A stretch of DNA of 64,000 nucleotides from Armatimonadota bacterium (GCA_039679645.1 JBDKUO010000047.1:1-64000); one strand, 5' to 3'. Counted from the stretch's first letter, positions 31,002-40,086 are shown. The notes: generated by a model not told the origin, from the sequence alone. A program made the numbers and translations.

Positions 31002-32836
31002 GGAGCACTCACGCTCCCTTCAGCCACCACGTCAAATGTATCCATCGGCAGTATTGCGCGCGCTAAGAGATCACCGACCGCATCGGCGCAGGCATTGCCG
31101 AACGCTTCGGAAGCAACAGTCTGATCAAGAATATACGTTGTCGACTGCGGCGCGCTTGGCAAAGACGGCTGGTTTTGTTCACCCTGGACCTTTACATGAT
31201 CCGACCAGTAGACGCCGCTTCGCGACCCGACACCGCCGAGAGGGCATGAAAAAATCACCTTGCCCGCACAGTCGGATTCGAGCTCGCCGATATCATAAAT
31301 CCTGAGGTTGCCGGAAACTCGCACGGTCTGGGTGGAGTTTATCGATACTTCCCAGTCCATCTGATGGTATAACCGGGCATCCTCATAGTCGCGTTTGCGG
31401 CGCTCCCAGCGTTCATGATCGCGGCGATAATCGTGCATATCTTCTTCCCAGCGCCTGTGATCGCGTATGAAATCCGGGTCGTTGGACCGGCTGCCGTCCA
31501 CCTCATCATATTTGTGAGCGCCAAAGATGCCGAGCTTGCGCTCGTTTGGATCAGGCTCATGCGGTCGGCTGGGCTCGGACTCGCTAAAAGACGCCAAAGG
31601 TGAAGTGCAGCATCGAGGTGAATTGGCGCTGTAGTCCGTCTGAGTCGTATATGCCGCTACATCCACTACCGCCAGGGCGCGCGCTCCATCGGCTGCTTTG
31701 CGAATCTTTACTATATCGTTGCTGTCCAGGTTGCCTTCTTTTTGATGCAGCAGAGCCATATATACGAGTTCCTTGAGGTCCTGACGGCCTACACATTCAA
31801 AGCCGGTCTGTGCAGCCAGTGCCGAAGTCATCTTGCCCGCCAGATCGTCGATAGCCGCAGTAGGTATCTTGTCGCCACGGTCTCCGGCGCGGGCAATCAC
31901 AATCATCTGGCGATACTTACCCAGATCGGTAAGGTTTGTCGTAGACAGGGCTTGGGGCATTGAATCGACCGACGGGTATTCGGCAAGAAAACTCTTCAAC
32001 TGCCGCGCACATGGAGCGATGACTGCGCTTACCGTGCGCGTACTGCCGGTCTCTTTTACAATAGATTGCTTTTCAGCCCCACACTCGTCGCTGCTTTCAT
32101 CCGAGTCAAGCCAGGAGCGCATTGCCGCAGGTAAATCCGGTAAGACCGGCTTGCCGTTTTCGCCGAGAGCGGCTTTGTTGATGATATACAACAGGTCCAT
32201 GTCCGGGTCGATACTCTCCGTGCCCGAGCCAAGTGAAACAAACTGCCAGTCGATAGTGTCGCAGCCCGGCCTTAATTGGCGCGATATCCAGTCTTCCGCA
32301 AGCTGCTTACCCGCGTTCGAGATTACACAGAGCCTTTTTACCTGAAATCTGTCCAGTATGCTGCCGCGTTCTTCCAGGCGCATCGAGTCCAGATCGGATT
32401 TGCAGAGCCTGTCGAGTTCCCAATCCAGCCACTTCTCATTGGGAGCGCTTACTATTATATCCCAGCCGTTTCGCCCCGAAGCTTTAGCGGCATAAAGCAG
32501 CACCTCAGCCGAATCGACCGCTGCAGGCGGGCAAGGCAACAGCTTCTTCTCTTCGTCTATCAATCGCCGGGCCTTCTCGCGGTCGACCACAAAGAGCAGG
32601 CTGTCTTTATCCTTGAGGCGGCTTTTCTCGATCAGCAGGTTAGTGGTCGCCATATAGGTCTCGTTGCGCACGCCGAGCCTGAATACATACTTGCTTATTG
32701 ATTCCGACTTCTCGGTGGTGACGACACTGATCCGGTGCTCACGCAGGATTCGCGAGACAGTTACTTTCGACGCATACGCGCCAGGCAGCGCCGACACCAG
32801 GACCATTATTGATATTATTAAATAACGACAGCGCAT
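30998..32836 (-). CDS. Secreted CsgG/FlgT-like envelope protein
   Basis: A 612-residue exported protein (signal MRCRYLIISIMVLVSALPGAYAS). The central part, IPTAAIDDLAGKMTSALAAQTGFECVGRQDLKELVYMALLHQKEGNLDSNDIVKIRKAADGARALAVVDVA, resembles the CsgG/LpoB-type domain in which a family of secreted proteins assesses a named factor. A charged Asp/Arg/Tyr-rich insert (about residues 420-480, with HKYDEVDGS and HERWERRKRDYED) follows. The ATG at 32836 has GGAGGG upstream, and an earlier in-frame ATG at 32935 lies before it. Coupled to the FlgT-like gene. Function unresolved. Confidence 0.6.
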   Translation of the reverse strand: MRCRYLIISIMVLVSALPGAYASKVTVSRILREHRISVVTTEKSESISKYVFRLGVRNETYMATTNLLIEKSRLKDKDSLLFVVDREKARRLIDEEKKLLPCPPAAVDSAEVLLYAAKASGRNGWDIIVSAPNEKWLDWELDRLCKSDLDSMRLEERGSILDRFQVKRLCVISNAGKQLAEDWISRQLRPGCDTIDWQFVSLGSGTESIDPDMDLLYIINKAALGENGKPVLPDLPAAMRSWLDSDESSDECGAEKQSIVKETGSTRTVSAVIAPCARQLKSFLAEYPSVDSMPQALSTTNLTDLGKYRQMIVIARAGDRGDKIPTAAIDDLAGKMTSALAAQTGFECVGRQDLKELVYMALLHQKEGNLDSNDIVKIRKAADGARALAVVDVAAYTTQTDYSANSPRCCTSPLASFSESEPSRPHEPDPNERKLGIFGAHKYDEVDGSRSNDPDFIRDHRRWEEDMHDYRRDHERWERRKRDYEDARLYHQMDWEVSINSTQTVRVSGNLRIYDIGELESDCAGKVIFSCPLGGVGSRSGVYWSDHVKVQGEQNQPSLPSAPQSTTYILDQTVASEAFGNACADAVGDLLARAILPMDTFDVVAEGSVSAP

Positions 32837-32933
32837 CGCCTTGCCCTCCCTCAGAAACAGTTGAGAGCGGAGAGTGGAGAGCCAAGAGCCCGGAACTACT
32901 ACCGCTCGGTTAGTGATCGAGTGCGATATTCGC

Positions 32934-33066
32934 AAGAGAGTTCAGTTCTCCGGGAAACAAGCTTTATACTTCGCGGGCGAATGCCCCGAAGGTTGGTCTT
33001 CTTTCGAGGCTGCTTCGGCACAATCGTATCCGAAGCATATTTGTGCGGAGAGAACTGAACTCATTC
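32934..33066. mobile_element. Short inverted-repeat element C1
   Basis: This 133-base element is bounded by AGAGTTCAGTTCTCCG-type terminal repeats (left 32937-32952, right complement 33047-33063 with a 2-base insertion). It is flanked by an 8-base direct repeat ATATTCGC (32926-32933, 33067-33074). Inside, CTTCGCGGGC/GCCCCGAAG and GCTTCGG/CCGAAGC stems are visible. A second copy with its own target duplication is at 40087-40214. No coding frame. Confidence 0.7.
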
Positions 33067-33183
33067 ATATTCGCGTTATGTCTATATGTAATGATAGACG
33101 CGCTCACTTTTGATTTCTTTCCAATAGCTTTCATGGTTTCGACCGGCCAGCGGTAAAACTTATACACTGCGTTGGCACATTGT

Positions 33184-33246
33184 GGGTGAAGCATTTGCTG
33201 CGAGATTTGAAAAGCCGGCCTAATGCGACCGGCAAATGCTTCACCC
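33184..33246. repeat. Long perfect hairpin upstream of paaK
   Basis: GGGTGAAGCATTTGC (33184-33198) and its exact complement (33232-33246) enclose an inner GCCGG/CCGGC hairpin. It is in the 540-base gap between the secreted-protein operon and paaK. Apart from C1 and this hairpin I see no further feature in that gap. Confidence 0.65.
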
Positions 33247-33377
33247 CTACATTGCAACCTGCCTGTTTCGGTCATGGAGGGAGGAACGATATAAAACGAG
33301 AAGAAGTCCATGTATGTTTGTCCTGACTTATATTAGTCGTAGAGGCACAAATTGCTTTTTATACAGAGGAAATCATT

Positions 33378-34685
33378 ATGATTGATCTATCAGAACGAAT
33401 CGGTGAGAGGTTCGTAAAAATGTCACGCGACCAGATCGAGGCGTTTCAGTCCGAAGCGCTGCCCAGGACGGTCGCGCAGGCGGCAAAGTCGCCGTGGTAT
33501 GCATCCAAATTCAAAGAAATTGGGCTCGAGCCCGGCGATATAAAGTCCAGAGACGATATTTCCCGCCTGCCTTTTACTTCAAAAGACGACTTGCGCAAGA
33601 GCTATCCGACCGGGCTGCTGACGGTGGACCCGCTGGATATTATCCGAATGCACACATCCAGCGGGACCACGGGCAAACCCACCGCCATCTGCCATACGGC
33701 GCAGGATGTCGCGAACTGGGCGGAATTGATGGCTCGCTCACTCTACATCGGCGGCGCAAGGCCCAATGATGTGTTCCAGAACATGTCCGGCTATGGCCTC
33801 TTTTCCGGCGGCCTGGGTCTGCACTACGGCGCCGAGAGGCTGGGCATGTGGGTAATCCCGGCGGGGCCTGGAAACACCGCTCGCCAGATAATGCTCATCC
33901 GTGATTTTCATGTTACAGTGATCCACGCGACTCCCAGCTACGCAATGCACGTAGCCGAGCGGATGATCGCCGAAGGTGACGACCCGAAGAGCCTTGGGAT
34001 AAAGGTCGCGGCTCTGGGAGCCGAGCCGTATACAGAAGAGATGCGCCTCAAACTCCAGGACCTCTACGGCTTCAAGGCTATGAACAGCTACGGCCTGAGC
34101 GAAATGAACGGCCCTGGCGTCGCGTTTGAGTGCAAGTATCAAAACGGCATGCACGTCTGGGAGGACTCCTACCTGGTCGAGATCATCAACCCGGAGACTT
34201 TGCAGCCGGTTGCCGAAGGCGAGGTCGGAGAGGTTGTCCTGACTAACCTGCGCCGCACCGGAATGCCCATTATCAGATACCGCACGCGGGACCTCACGCG
34301 TCTGATCACCGAGGACTGCCCGTGCGGAGTCAAACACGCACGCATGGCCAGGATGGTCGGCAGGTCGGACGACATGCTCATCATCCGCGGCGTAAATGTC
34401 TTCCCGAGCCAGATCGAAGAAGTGCTGATGCGGCACAAGTGGCTGGGCGGCAACTATGTGATAGAGCTGACCAAATCAGCCGCTCTCGACCAGATGACGA
34501 TCAAAGTCGAGCTAGCCAAGGACGGTTTCGACGGGACTGTCGAGACACTGCGCAAGCTGCGCGGCCAGCTTCAGAGTCGGCTCAAGGAGCAGATAGGCTT
34601 TACGGCGGCAGTGGAAGTGGTCGAGCCCGGAAGCCTGCCCGCAAGCGAAGGCAAAGCCAAAAGAGTCGTGGATTTGAGATTGTAA
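33378..34685 (+). CDS. paaK: Phenylacetate-CoA ligase PaaK-like enzyme
   Basis: An acyl-adenylate-forming ligase that activates phenylacetate, or a related aromatic acid, with ATP and CoA. Length 435 is standard. The P-loop is MHTSSGTTGKPTAICHT, the adenylate-binding motif SYGLSEMNGPG, and the C-terminal RSDDMLIIRGVNVFPSQIEEVL with the lysine-bearing tail EGKAKRVVDLRL. Paralogues serve indole pyruvate or fermentation pathways, and no paa catabolic genes are adjacent. The downstream ACT-domain gene is its usual partner. AGAGGAAAT precedes the ATG. Confidence 0.93.
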   Translation: MIDLSERIGERFVKMSRDQIEAFQSEALPRTVAQAAKSPWYASKFKEIGLEPGDIKSRDDISRLPFTSKDDLRKSYPTGLLTVDPLDIIRMHTSSGTTGKPTAICHTAQDVANWAELMARSLYIGGARPNDVFQNMSGYGLFSGGLGLHYGAERLGMWVIPAGPGNTARQIMLIRDFHVTVIHATPSYAMHVAERMIAEGDDPKSLGIKVAALGAEPYTEEMRLKLQDLYGFKAMNSYGLSEMNGPGVAFECKYQNGMHVWEDSYLVEIINPETLQPVAEGEVGEVVLTNLRRTGMPIIRYRTRDLTRLITEDCPCGVKHARMARMVGRSDDMLIIRGVNVFPSQIEEVLMRHKWLGGNYVIELTKSAALDQMTIKVELAKDGFDGTVETLRKLRGQLQSRLKEQIGFTAAVEVVEPGSLPASEGKAKRVVDLRL

Positions 34686-34734
34686 ATATTATATTGAGTA
34701 TTCATCAGGCTAACCTGTTGGGAGAGGTAGGCAT

Positions 34735-35151
34735 ATGTATAACGAAATCAGAGTATTTGTAGAAAACAAGTCCGGCAAGCTGGCGAAGGTGGCCGGTGCG
34801 CTCGGCGATGCGGGAATTGATATCATAAACCTTGAACTTGCTGACGAAGGGCAGTTCGGCGTGTTCAAGCTCCTTACTGCCGACCCTGAAAAAGCAAAGC
34901 AGGCTCTTTCGGACGCGGGGATGACCGTCGCGTTCAACAAAGTGGCCGTTATTGAAATTGCCGATCAGCCCGGCGGGCTGGTAAAGCTGGCGAAGGCGTT
35001 GGAAAATGAGGGGATGAGCGTGCAGGATGCTTACGGATGCATCCTCGACCGGGGCAAGCGCGCGATATTCGTCATAAAGGGCGAGAACCTGGAAGCGATA
35101 GAGTCAGCCGCAAAAGGCGCGGGGCTGAAGGCTTTGGATTCGCTGCAGTAA
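34735..35151 (+). CDS. Tandem ACT-domain protein
   Basis: Two ACT domains in 138 residues. The first is EIRVFVENKSGKLAKVAGALGDAGIDIINLELAD, and the second is VIEIADQPGGLVKLAKALENEGMSVQDAYGCI. ACT domains bind amino acids at subunit interfaces. This two-domain, stand-alone type commonly follows paaK and is thought to regulate it by sensing an aromatic amino acid, an inference from gene order. A GGGAGAGG ribosome site precedes the start, 50 bases after paaK, so the pair is one operon. Confidence 0.88.
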   Translation: MYNEIRVFVENKSGKLAKVAGALGDAGIDIINLELADEGQFGVFKLLTADPEKAKQALSDAGMTVAFNKVAVIEIADQPGGLVKLAKALENEGMSVQDAYGCILDRGKRAIFVIKGENLEAIESAAKGAGLKALDSLQ

Positions 35152-35163
35152 GAGGCTACTGGT

Positions 35164-35310
35164 GTGACCAACGATATCAGATTCCAGGAAACAAAAGATG
35201 TTCCTATAGCAAAGCTGCGCTCACTCTTCTTGAGCGAGCAGTGGTGCGACTATTCGGTTTCCATAAGATGCATGAGTATACAAAAATGGAACTCGCCAAT
35301 TCCAAGCTGA
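35164..35310 (+). pseudogene. Truncated GNAT-like acetyltransferase remnant
   Basis: A GTG-started frame encodes NDIRFQETKDVPIAKLRSLFLSEQWCDY, which is like the first helix pair of GNAT N-acetyltransferases. The similarity then stops abruptly and the frame ends. The catalytic domain is missing. A truncated hairpin-array element begins 25 bases later. The frame starts 13 bases after the ACT gene. It is best seen as a broken third gene of the paaK operon. Confidence 0.4.
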
Positions 35311-35335
35311 CCCGCAAAATCTCTGAAGTTCGGGC

Positions 35336-35508
35336 TTTGTTCGGGCAGATTTAAAATCTGCGCCGAAAAGGGCCAAATGGCATCTCTGATGTCACTGCCT
35401 AACGCTTATATGCAGGCTTAGCGTTTAGCGGGATCATAGATCCCGAGATTGCCCTATAGGGGCCAGATTGCAAATCTGCCCCAACAGAGATTAGATGCGT
35501 TAGCCCTG
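35336..35508. mobile_element. Hairpin-array element B1, left end truncated
   Basis: The right terminal repeat AGATGCGTTAGCCCTG (35493-35508) matches elements A1, B2 and D1. Inside are GGGCAGATT-TA-AAATCTGC, GGCATC-TCT-GATG, GGGATC-ATA-GATCCC and CAGATT-GC-AAATCTG hairpins. The whole interior is the inverted counterpart of element B2 at 50 kb. The left terminal repeat is absent. Confidence 0.7.
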
Positions 35509-35555
35509 AGTTGAGAATGCTCTATTCTGATTCCCGTATACTGCTGGAGGCACAA

Positions 35556-35948
35556 ATGCACTACACGCTTGATGCATCTGATCTGGAGCTTATAGCAAGA
35601 GCACACGAGACGCTGAAGCGCTGCTATTGTGATCCCCGGCACACAGTGGGCGCGGCAGTCCTATGTGGTTCTGGGAATACATACACTGGTGTGAACATCG
35701 AAGCCTGTGCATATGGGCCGTGCGCTGAGCCGATCGCTTTGGGCGCTGCGTTTACCAATGCGGAAAAAGAGATCAAGACTATTGTCGCAGTCAGCTACAG
35801 CGGAAATGTTCTCTCGCCCTGCGGGAATTGTCGGCAGCTTCTTTTCGACTATGCTCCTGATGCAATGGTGATTTTCAACAACGCAGGTGAGTTTGTGAAG
35901 ACCCAGGTCCGTAACCTGTTGCCTGGATCATATTCTTCAGAGCTGTAG
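35556..35948 (+). CDS. Cytidine deaminase-family enzyme
   Basis: A 130-residue zinc hydrolase. The first motif is CAYGPCAEPIALG (ligand Cys56 and proton-shuttle Glu58). The second is LSPCGNCRQ (Cys89, Cys92). Cytidine deaminase or the blasticidin-S deaminase branch are both possible. The first zinc ligand is Cys, as in the homotetrameric CDA group. CTGGAGG precedes the ATG at 35556. An earlier in-frame ATG at 35511 lies just downstream of element B1 and is rejected. Confidence 0.88.
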   Translation: MHYTLDASDLELIARAHETLKRCYCDPRHTVGAAVLCGSGNTYTGVNIEACAYGPCAEPIALGAAFTNAEKEIKTIVAVSYSGNVLSPCGNCRQLLFDYAPDAMVIFNNAGEFVKTQVRNLLPGSYSSEL

Positions 35949-36062
35949 AGAGGGTGTGCCAGACCATTTCTGGTGCTTTCAGCATGGTCAACTTCATTTA
36001 TCGACATATGGCGCAGTGCCCAAGCTGACAGGTTCAGCCGAAGTGTCGTTACCGGCTGATCC

Positions 36063-36404
36063 TCATCGGTCTAAATACTCTTTTAGGACAACTGCTGCGT
36101 TGTGTTCAGTATCCCTTGCGGCATAGACGAGAGTGACATCCCCTTTGTCGATAAGGCCCTGCAGCTGCACCAGAGCGTCTTGATTGTCATTTAGTTCATC
36201 CATATAACGCAGACGGAATTCCTCCCATTTTTCGGGGTCATGCCCAAACCAGATTCGCAGATCAGGGCTTGGAGCCGCATCTTTCAACCAAAGAGTCAGA
36301 GCGGCTCTCTGTTTGCTGATTCCCCTTGGCCAGAGCCGCTCAACCAGCACTCGGCAGCCATCATCCGGGCTTACCGGCTCATAGACTCGCTTAAGTTTGA
36401 CCAT
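36063..36404 (-). CDS. DUF488-family protein
   Basis: A 113-residue protein with the family hallmarks RVLVERLWPRGISKQ near the start, FGHDPEKWEEFRLRYMDEL in the centre and VTLVYAARDTEHNAAVVLKEYL at the end. DUF488 members are small cytoplasmic proteins of unknown biochemistry. The conserved Arg/Trp and His/Asp residues suggest a ligand site. It is a single gene. Its stop is about 115 bases from the cytidine deaminase stop, with which it converges. Confidence 0.88.
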   Translation of the reverse strand: MVKLKRVYEPVSPDDGCRVLVERLWPRGISKQRAALTLWLKDAAPSPDLRIWFGHDPEKWEEFRLRYMDELNDNQDALVQLQGLIDKGDVTLVYAARDTEHNAAVVLKEYLDR

Positions 36405-36750
36405 GGAATCCTCCTTCGCTTATTAAGGCGAGTTTACCCACAGTTTTGCTGACAATTCACCAGGGTAACAAAGTCAAAGAGCTGGTTTTGTCATGGTTCA
36501 AAAAGGGCGGCATGCATGGCGCTGAGATGGAAGAGACTGAAGCTGGTGAGATGACAGAAGAATAGGGCGTTTGTTAAGTCAGAGTTGCCACTCATTTTGT
36601 ATCAAACGCTAATCGGCAGCTTAAGGCGTGAATAGAGCTCGATTCACGCTCAGATGAGGCAAAAAAGCTGGTAAATAAAAATGGAGCGGGAGACGAGGAA
36701 CGAGATGACCGACACCAAATCCGTTCCTCGCCTGAGCATGCTTTTAAGAA
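36405..36750. other. Intergenic region with tRNA-Gly 3' end copy
   Basis: No gene is convincing here. At 36678-36698 a 21-base stretch is identical to the 3' end of tRNA-Gly at 40281-40301. It is followed by a 9-base inverted repeat CGAGGAACG/CGTTCCTCG (about 36694-36730). An open frame ending at 36565 has protein-like composition but no start I can defend. Confidence 0.45.
36678..36698. repeat. Copy of tRNA-Gly 3' end (possible attachment site scar)
   Basis: Twenty-one bases identical to 40281-40301, which covers the 3' CCA, discriminator and acceptor/T-stem side of tRNA-Gly (minus strand). A duplicated tRNA 3' end is the usual mark left by tRNA-specific integrases. No integrase gene is present between the copies. 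Confidence 0.55.
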
Positions 36751-38985
36751 TTATTGAACATCCGCAATGCCGATATCAACAGGCTTGTCGCCCGCGCGCC
36801 GACAGTGAACAGCAATTATATGCTTTCCGGGTGTAAGAGCCGATGATGCGCAGGTGAATGCCGGAAGCAGCACACACTGCCCATAAACACCGCCAACTGC
36901 TCCGCCAACCAATTGACCATCTATATATATCTCGGTTTGGCCGCTATTAGAAATAGCAAAATATGGGTTCTTAACGGCATCTTTAATCTCGAAGCTCTGT
37001 CGCATCCAGATATCGGAGCCGGTAAAACCGGTGCGCCCTCCGTTTTCTCCAAATGGCGCCGTACCCGCTGCCCACGATGAATCGTCAAACTCCGGTTTGG
37101 ACCAGTCGTCGGACGGTTTTTCCGCAACATATCGCCAGTTGCTCCCGCTTTTGGCCAGCACATATGAGACTTTGGATGAAGCATAACCATACACGCTGTT
37201 GTTGATGATGCTTGCCCACTCCGGCGGAATCTTGAAGACCTTTCTGTCATAGGTGATCAGCCCGTTTTCCTCGATTTCAACATCATAAGGCTGGGTATAT
37301 ATTGCGCCGCACAGACCTGAAACAATCATCGGCTTCAATCGATTTATTATGTCCTGATATGTAAAGGCAAAGTCGGCCGAATTGACTTTGCCATGCCCCC
37401 ACTGCGTACCCGCCTGCCACTCATGGCCGCGAACCAAAACATTTACACCGCCAAACTCGCCGACTACGCTCGCTTTTCCCTCCTGCCTGCCGGGCAGACC
37501 CGCATAACAGTATACGTGCGCATCCGAGATGTCACCAGCGCCTTCGTCGTTGCCGCCGGTGTGCGCATTCAAAAGTCTGGACGGATCGAGGTCTTTCATC
37601 CATGTCGCGATTCGCTTCGTGTCATACATCCCCCAGCTTTCGTTGAAAAGCACCCACATTATAATCGACGGATGATTGGAATAGCTGTCGATCATCGCCT
37701 TGATTTCGGATTCAAACTGCTTGTCATATTCCGGCTGGTCGGTCTCTTTTTTGAGTATGACTGTTCGTGAGACAACATCCTGCCACACCAGCATCCCAAG
37801 CTTATCGCAGTAGTAATACCATCTGTCCGGCTCGACTTTGACGTGCTTGCGAATGGTGTTAAACCCCATTTTCTTGACTGCCTCTATGTCAAATCGAAGA
37901 GCTTCGTCGGTAGGAGCAGTGTATATGCCGTCGGGCCAAAAGCCCTGGTCAAGCACACCCAAATTGAACGTAGATTTGCCGTTGAGCATAATGCGGTCGT
38001 ATCCCGAAGCATCTTTTGCTATCTGAATACTGCGCATTCCGAAGTAGCTCTTAACTGAGTCTACTGTTTTGCCGTTGCGACGCATAACCACGTTGAGGTC
38101 ATAAAGGAACGGATCATCAGGCGACCATAGCCGGGCATTCGGCACCTTCAGCAGCAGCAGCTTATCGGCCGGACCGGTCACGCTGCCGACCTTGACGCCG
38201 CCTGCCAGCGCAGTGGCCTCTATTTGGTAACCTTCAGATGATCCCTCTACATTCACTTTGAGATTCAAGGCCCCGGCGGCAATATCAGGAACCATTTTGA
38301 TGTCTGAAATATAGGTCTTGGGGAGAGGTTCCAGCCAGGCAGTTTGCCAGATCCCGCTTGTGCTGGTATACTTGGCGCCCGAAGGAACTAAAGCCTGTTT
38401 GCCGAGCGCGGCATATACGGAATTTGTCGGGTCCCAGACGCTGAGCTTTATCTCGTTGTTACCCGGCTTGACGGCATCCGTAATATCAAATGTAAACGGA
38501 TCGTAGCCGCCTTTGTGCTCACCAATGAGCTTATTATTAATGTATACCTGGCACTGCCAATCAACTGCTCCAAAGTGCAAAAGCAGACGGTGTTTGCCAT
38601 CCAGCCATGCCGATTTGGCCTCAATATCTCGTCGATACCAGAGGCGCTGATCGGGCTGCAATGCCTTTTTTACACCGGACAGGGACGATTCTATTCCAAA
38701 CGGCACGAGGATCTTGCCGTCCCAGTTCTGAGGGCATGGCGCATCTTTTGCCGTTTCCGAATAGTCCCAAAGCCCGTTCAGATTTTGCCAGTCTGTTCTC
38801 TCCATCTGCGGACGAGGATACTCCGGCAGAGTGTTCGCCGGGTCTACCTTATCTGACCATGGGGTTGGAATATTGCAAGGAGCCGGCTTCCAAGCGCTTT
38901 GAGCCGGATAACCAGGCGCTGCACTAAGAAGAGTTGCGGCTATTATGCCGATCTGACCATACATTAAAATGTTCATTCTCCGCAT
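36751..38985 (-). CDS. Exported glycoside hydrolase family 2 enzyme
   Basis: A 744-residue GH2-type beta-galactosidase/glucuronidase/mannosidase. It has a signal peptide (cleavage near PGYPAQS), the sugar-binding jelly roll (about 60-220), an Ig-like domain and the TIM barrel from about 330. WVLFNES provides the acid/base Glu (about E449) and SVVGEFGG the nucleophile (about E510). A C-terminal jelly-roll-like segment (WRYVAEKPSDDWSKPEFDDSSW) probably binds carbohydrate. Substrate cannot be fixed. Export suggests polymer degradation in the periplasm or outside. It lies inside the possible tRNA-bounded island. Confidence 0.92.
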   Translation of the reverse strand: MRRMNILMYGQIGIIAATLLSAAPGYPAQSAWKPAPCNIPTPWSDKVDPANTLPEYPRPQMERTDWQNLNGLWDYSETAKDAPCPQNWDGKILVPFGIESSLSGVKKALQPDQRLWYRRDIEAKSAWLDGKHRLLLHFGAVDWQCQVYINNKLIGEHKGGYDPFTFDITDAVKPGNNEIKLSVWDPTNSVYAALGKQALVPSGAKYTSTSGIWQTAWLEPLPKTYISDIKMVPDIAAGALNLKVNVEGSSEGYQIEATALAGGVKVGSVTGPADKLLLLKVPNARLWSPDDPFLYDLNVVMRRNGKTVDSVKSYFGMRSIQIAKDASGYDRIMLNGKSTFNLGVLDQGFWPDGIYTAPTDEALRFDIEAVKKMGFNTIRKHVKVEPDRWYYYCDKLGMLVWQDVVSRTVILKKETDQPEYDKQFESEIKAMIDSYSNHPSIIMWVLFNESWGMYDTKRIATWMKDLDPSRLLNAHTGGNDEGAGDISDAHVYCYAGLPGRQEGKASVVGEFGGVNVLVRGHEWQAGTQWGHGKVNSADFAFTYQDIINRLKPMIVSGLCGAIYTQPYDVEIEENGLITYDRKVFKIPPEWASIINNSVYGYASSKVSYVLAKSGSNWRYVAEKPSDDWSKPEFDDSSWAAGTAPFGENGGRTGFTGSDIWMRQSFEIKDAVKNPYFAISNSGQTEIYIDGQLVGGAVGGVYGQCVLLPAFTCASSALTPGKHIIAVHCRRAGDKPVDIGIADVQ

Positions 38986-39115
38986 TTACCCTCGTTTCAT
39001 AACATGAGCTGCACGATTATAGCAGCGCGGCAGTAATGCCGCAATGTTCAAAATTGCTATTTTGCTGCTCTCTCAGGCGCAACCTGAAACCTGGTCGTAA
39101 CCGGATAAAGCAAAG

Positions 39116-39240
39116 CTCCGGAAACAAGCTTTATACTTCGCGGGCGAATGCCCCGAATGTTGGTCTTCTTGAGTTATTTCGGGAGACCCTCCCCCGAAAC
39201 GCCTCTGGTGCAGCAAGGTATCGGGGCAGGGCAAAACGCG
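39116..39240. repeat. Compound hairpin repeat: truncated C element joined to E-type hairpins
   Basis: 39116-39169 matches the first half of elements C1/C2 (CTCCGGAAACAAGC... to TTGGTCTTCTT). It then switches to GAGTTATTTCGGGAGA...CCCCGAAAC and GCAAGGTATCGGGGCAGGG, which match 39980-40052. It ends in a CGCGCCCTCACCC-ACAA-GGGTAAGAGCGCG hairpin. It fills the gap between the GH2 and acetyltransferase genes. Confidence 0.55.
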
Positions 39241-39292
39241 CCCTCACCCACAAGGGTAAGAGCGCGTATGGATAGTGCAAGTCAAAGAAAGA

Positions 39293-39853
39293 CTAATCAT
39301 TTGTTAGTGTGCGGATTACTTTGCAGGGATTGCCGACAGCTAAACTATTGGGAGGAATGTCTTTTGTAACGACACTGCCTGCGCCGATTACACAATTATC
39401 ACCGATAGTTACCCCCGGCAATATAATAGCTCCTGCGCAAATCCACACATTGTCACCAATATTTACCGGGTGGGTATACTCCAATCCTGCCAAACGTTGT
39501 TTAACACCCATCGCATGTTCTTCTGTTATAATGCAGACATTTGGTGCAATGAATACGTTATTTCCAATTGTAATCTTACCACTGTCCATAAGCTTGCAAT
39601 TGACATTGAGAAAAAAATTATCGCCCACCGTCGTATTGTATCCATAAGTGCAAAAAAGCGGTTGCTCCACAACGCAGTTATCTCCAGTCTTGCCTAACAA
39701 CTCGCGTATAGCAATTTGCCGCGCATCGCGGTCTAGTGGATTTAATTTGTTGTAAGCATATAACTTTTTAATGGTAATATCGCGATCTGATACAAGCTCA
39801 GGGTCACCGGGCTGATATAACATTCCTGCATGCGATTTTTCTTTTTCCGTCAC
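39293..39853 (-). CDS. Maltose/galactoside O-acetyltransferase family enzyme
   Basis: A 186-residue left-handed beta-helix acetyltransferase. It has the N-terminal Mac domain (EKEKSHAGMLYQPGDPELVSDR), the hexapeptide coils (YNTTVGDNFFLNVNCKLMDSGKITIGNNVFIAPNVCI) and the catalytic His in ITEEHAMG. The LPGVTIGDNCVIGAGSVVTKDIPPNSLAVGNPCKVI ending is typical. It transfers acetyl from acetyl-CoA to a sugar hydroxyl. It starts with GTG after GAGGAG. It is AT-richer than its neighbours and lies inside the putative tRNA-bounded island, so horizontal acquisition is plausible. Confidence 0.93.
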   Translation of the reverse strand: MTEKEKSHAGMLYQPGDPELVSDRDITIKKLYAYNKLNPLDRDARQIAIRELLGKTGDNCVVEQPLFCTYGYNTTVGDNFFLNVNCKLMDSGKITIGNNVFIAPNVCIITEEHAMGVKQRLAGLEYTHPVNIGDNVWICAGAIILPGVTIGDNCVIGAGSVVTKDIPPNSLAVGNPCKVIRTLTND

Positions 39854-39979
39854 AATGAACTCTCCTCACACACACAAACTAATTAATCAATATTCAATAT
39901 AAAGTTCAGCTCAATGCAATTTATCTCAAAATTCCCGCGTTGTCAATGTTCCTCGACGGTTTAGCAGGAGTATCGGTTT

Positions 39980-40052
39980 GAGTTATTTCGGGAGAGAATC
40001 TCCCGAAATAACTCTAGTGCAGCAAGGTATCGGGACAGGGGTGTCCCGATAC
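39980..40052. repeat. Two perfect E-type hairpins
   Basis: GAGTTATTTCGGGAGA and its exact complement (39980-39995, 39999-40014) enclose GAA. GTATCGGGACA and its complement (40027-40037, 40042-40052) enclose GGGG. The 16-base stem is the longest perfect one in the window. Related versions occur at 39170 and, shortened, inside the portal gene. Confidence 0.7.
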
Positions 40053-40086
40053 AACGGGGCTTATTCCGTGCACCCAAAGCAGAGAG

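Noticed and set aside
35375-35510. Integron attC-like sites (GCCTAAC...GCGTTTAG) in the B element
   Set aside because: The right core does not fit GTTRRRY, no integron integrase is in the window, and the sequence belongs to a family with other interiors and 16-base terminal repeats.
36418-36565. Open frame ending ...KKGGMHGAEMEETEAGEMTEE
   Set aside because: The composition looks protein-like, but there is no defendable start and it runs through the DUF488 upstream region.
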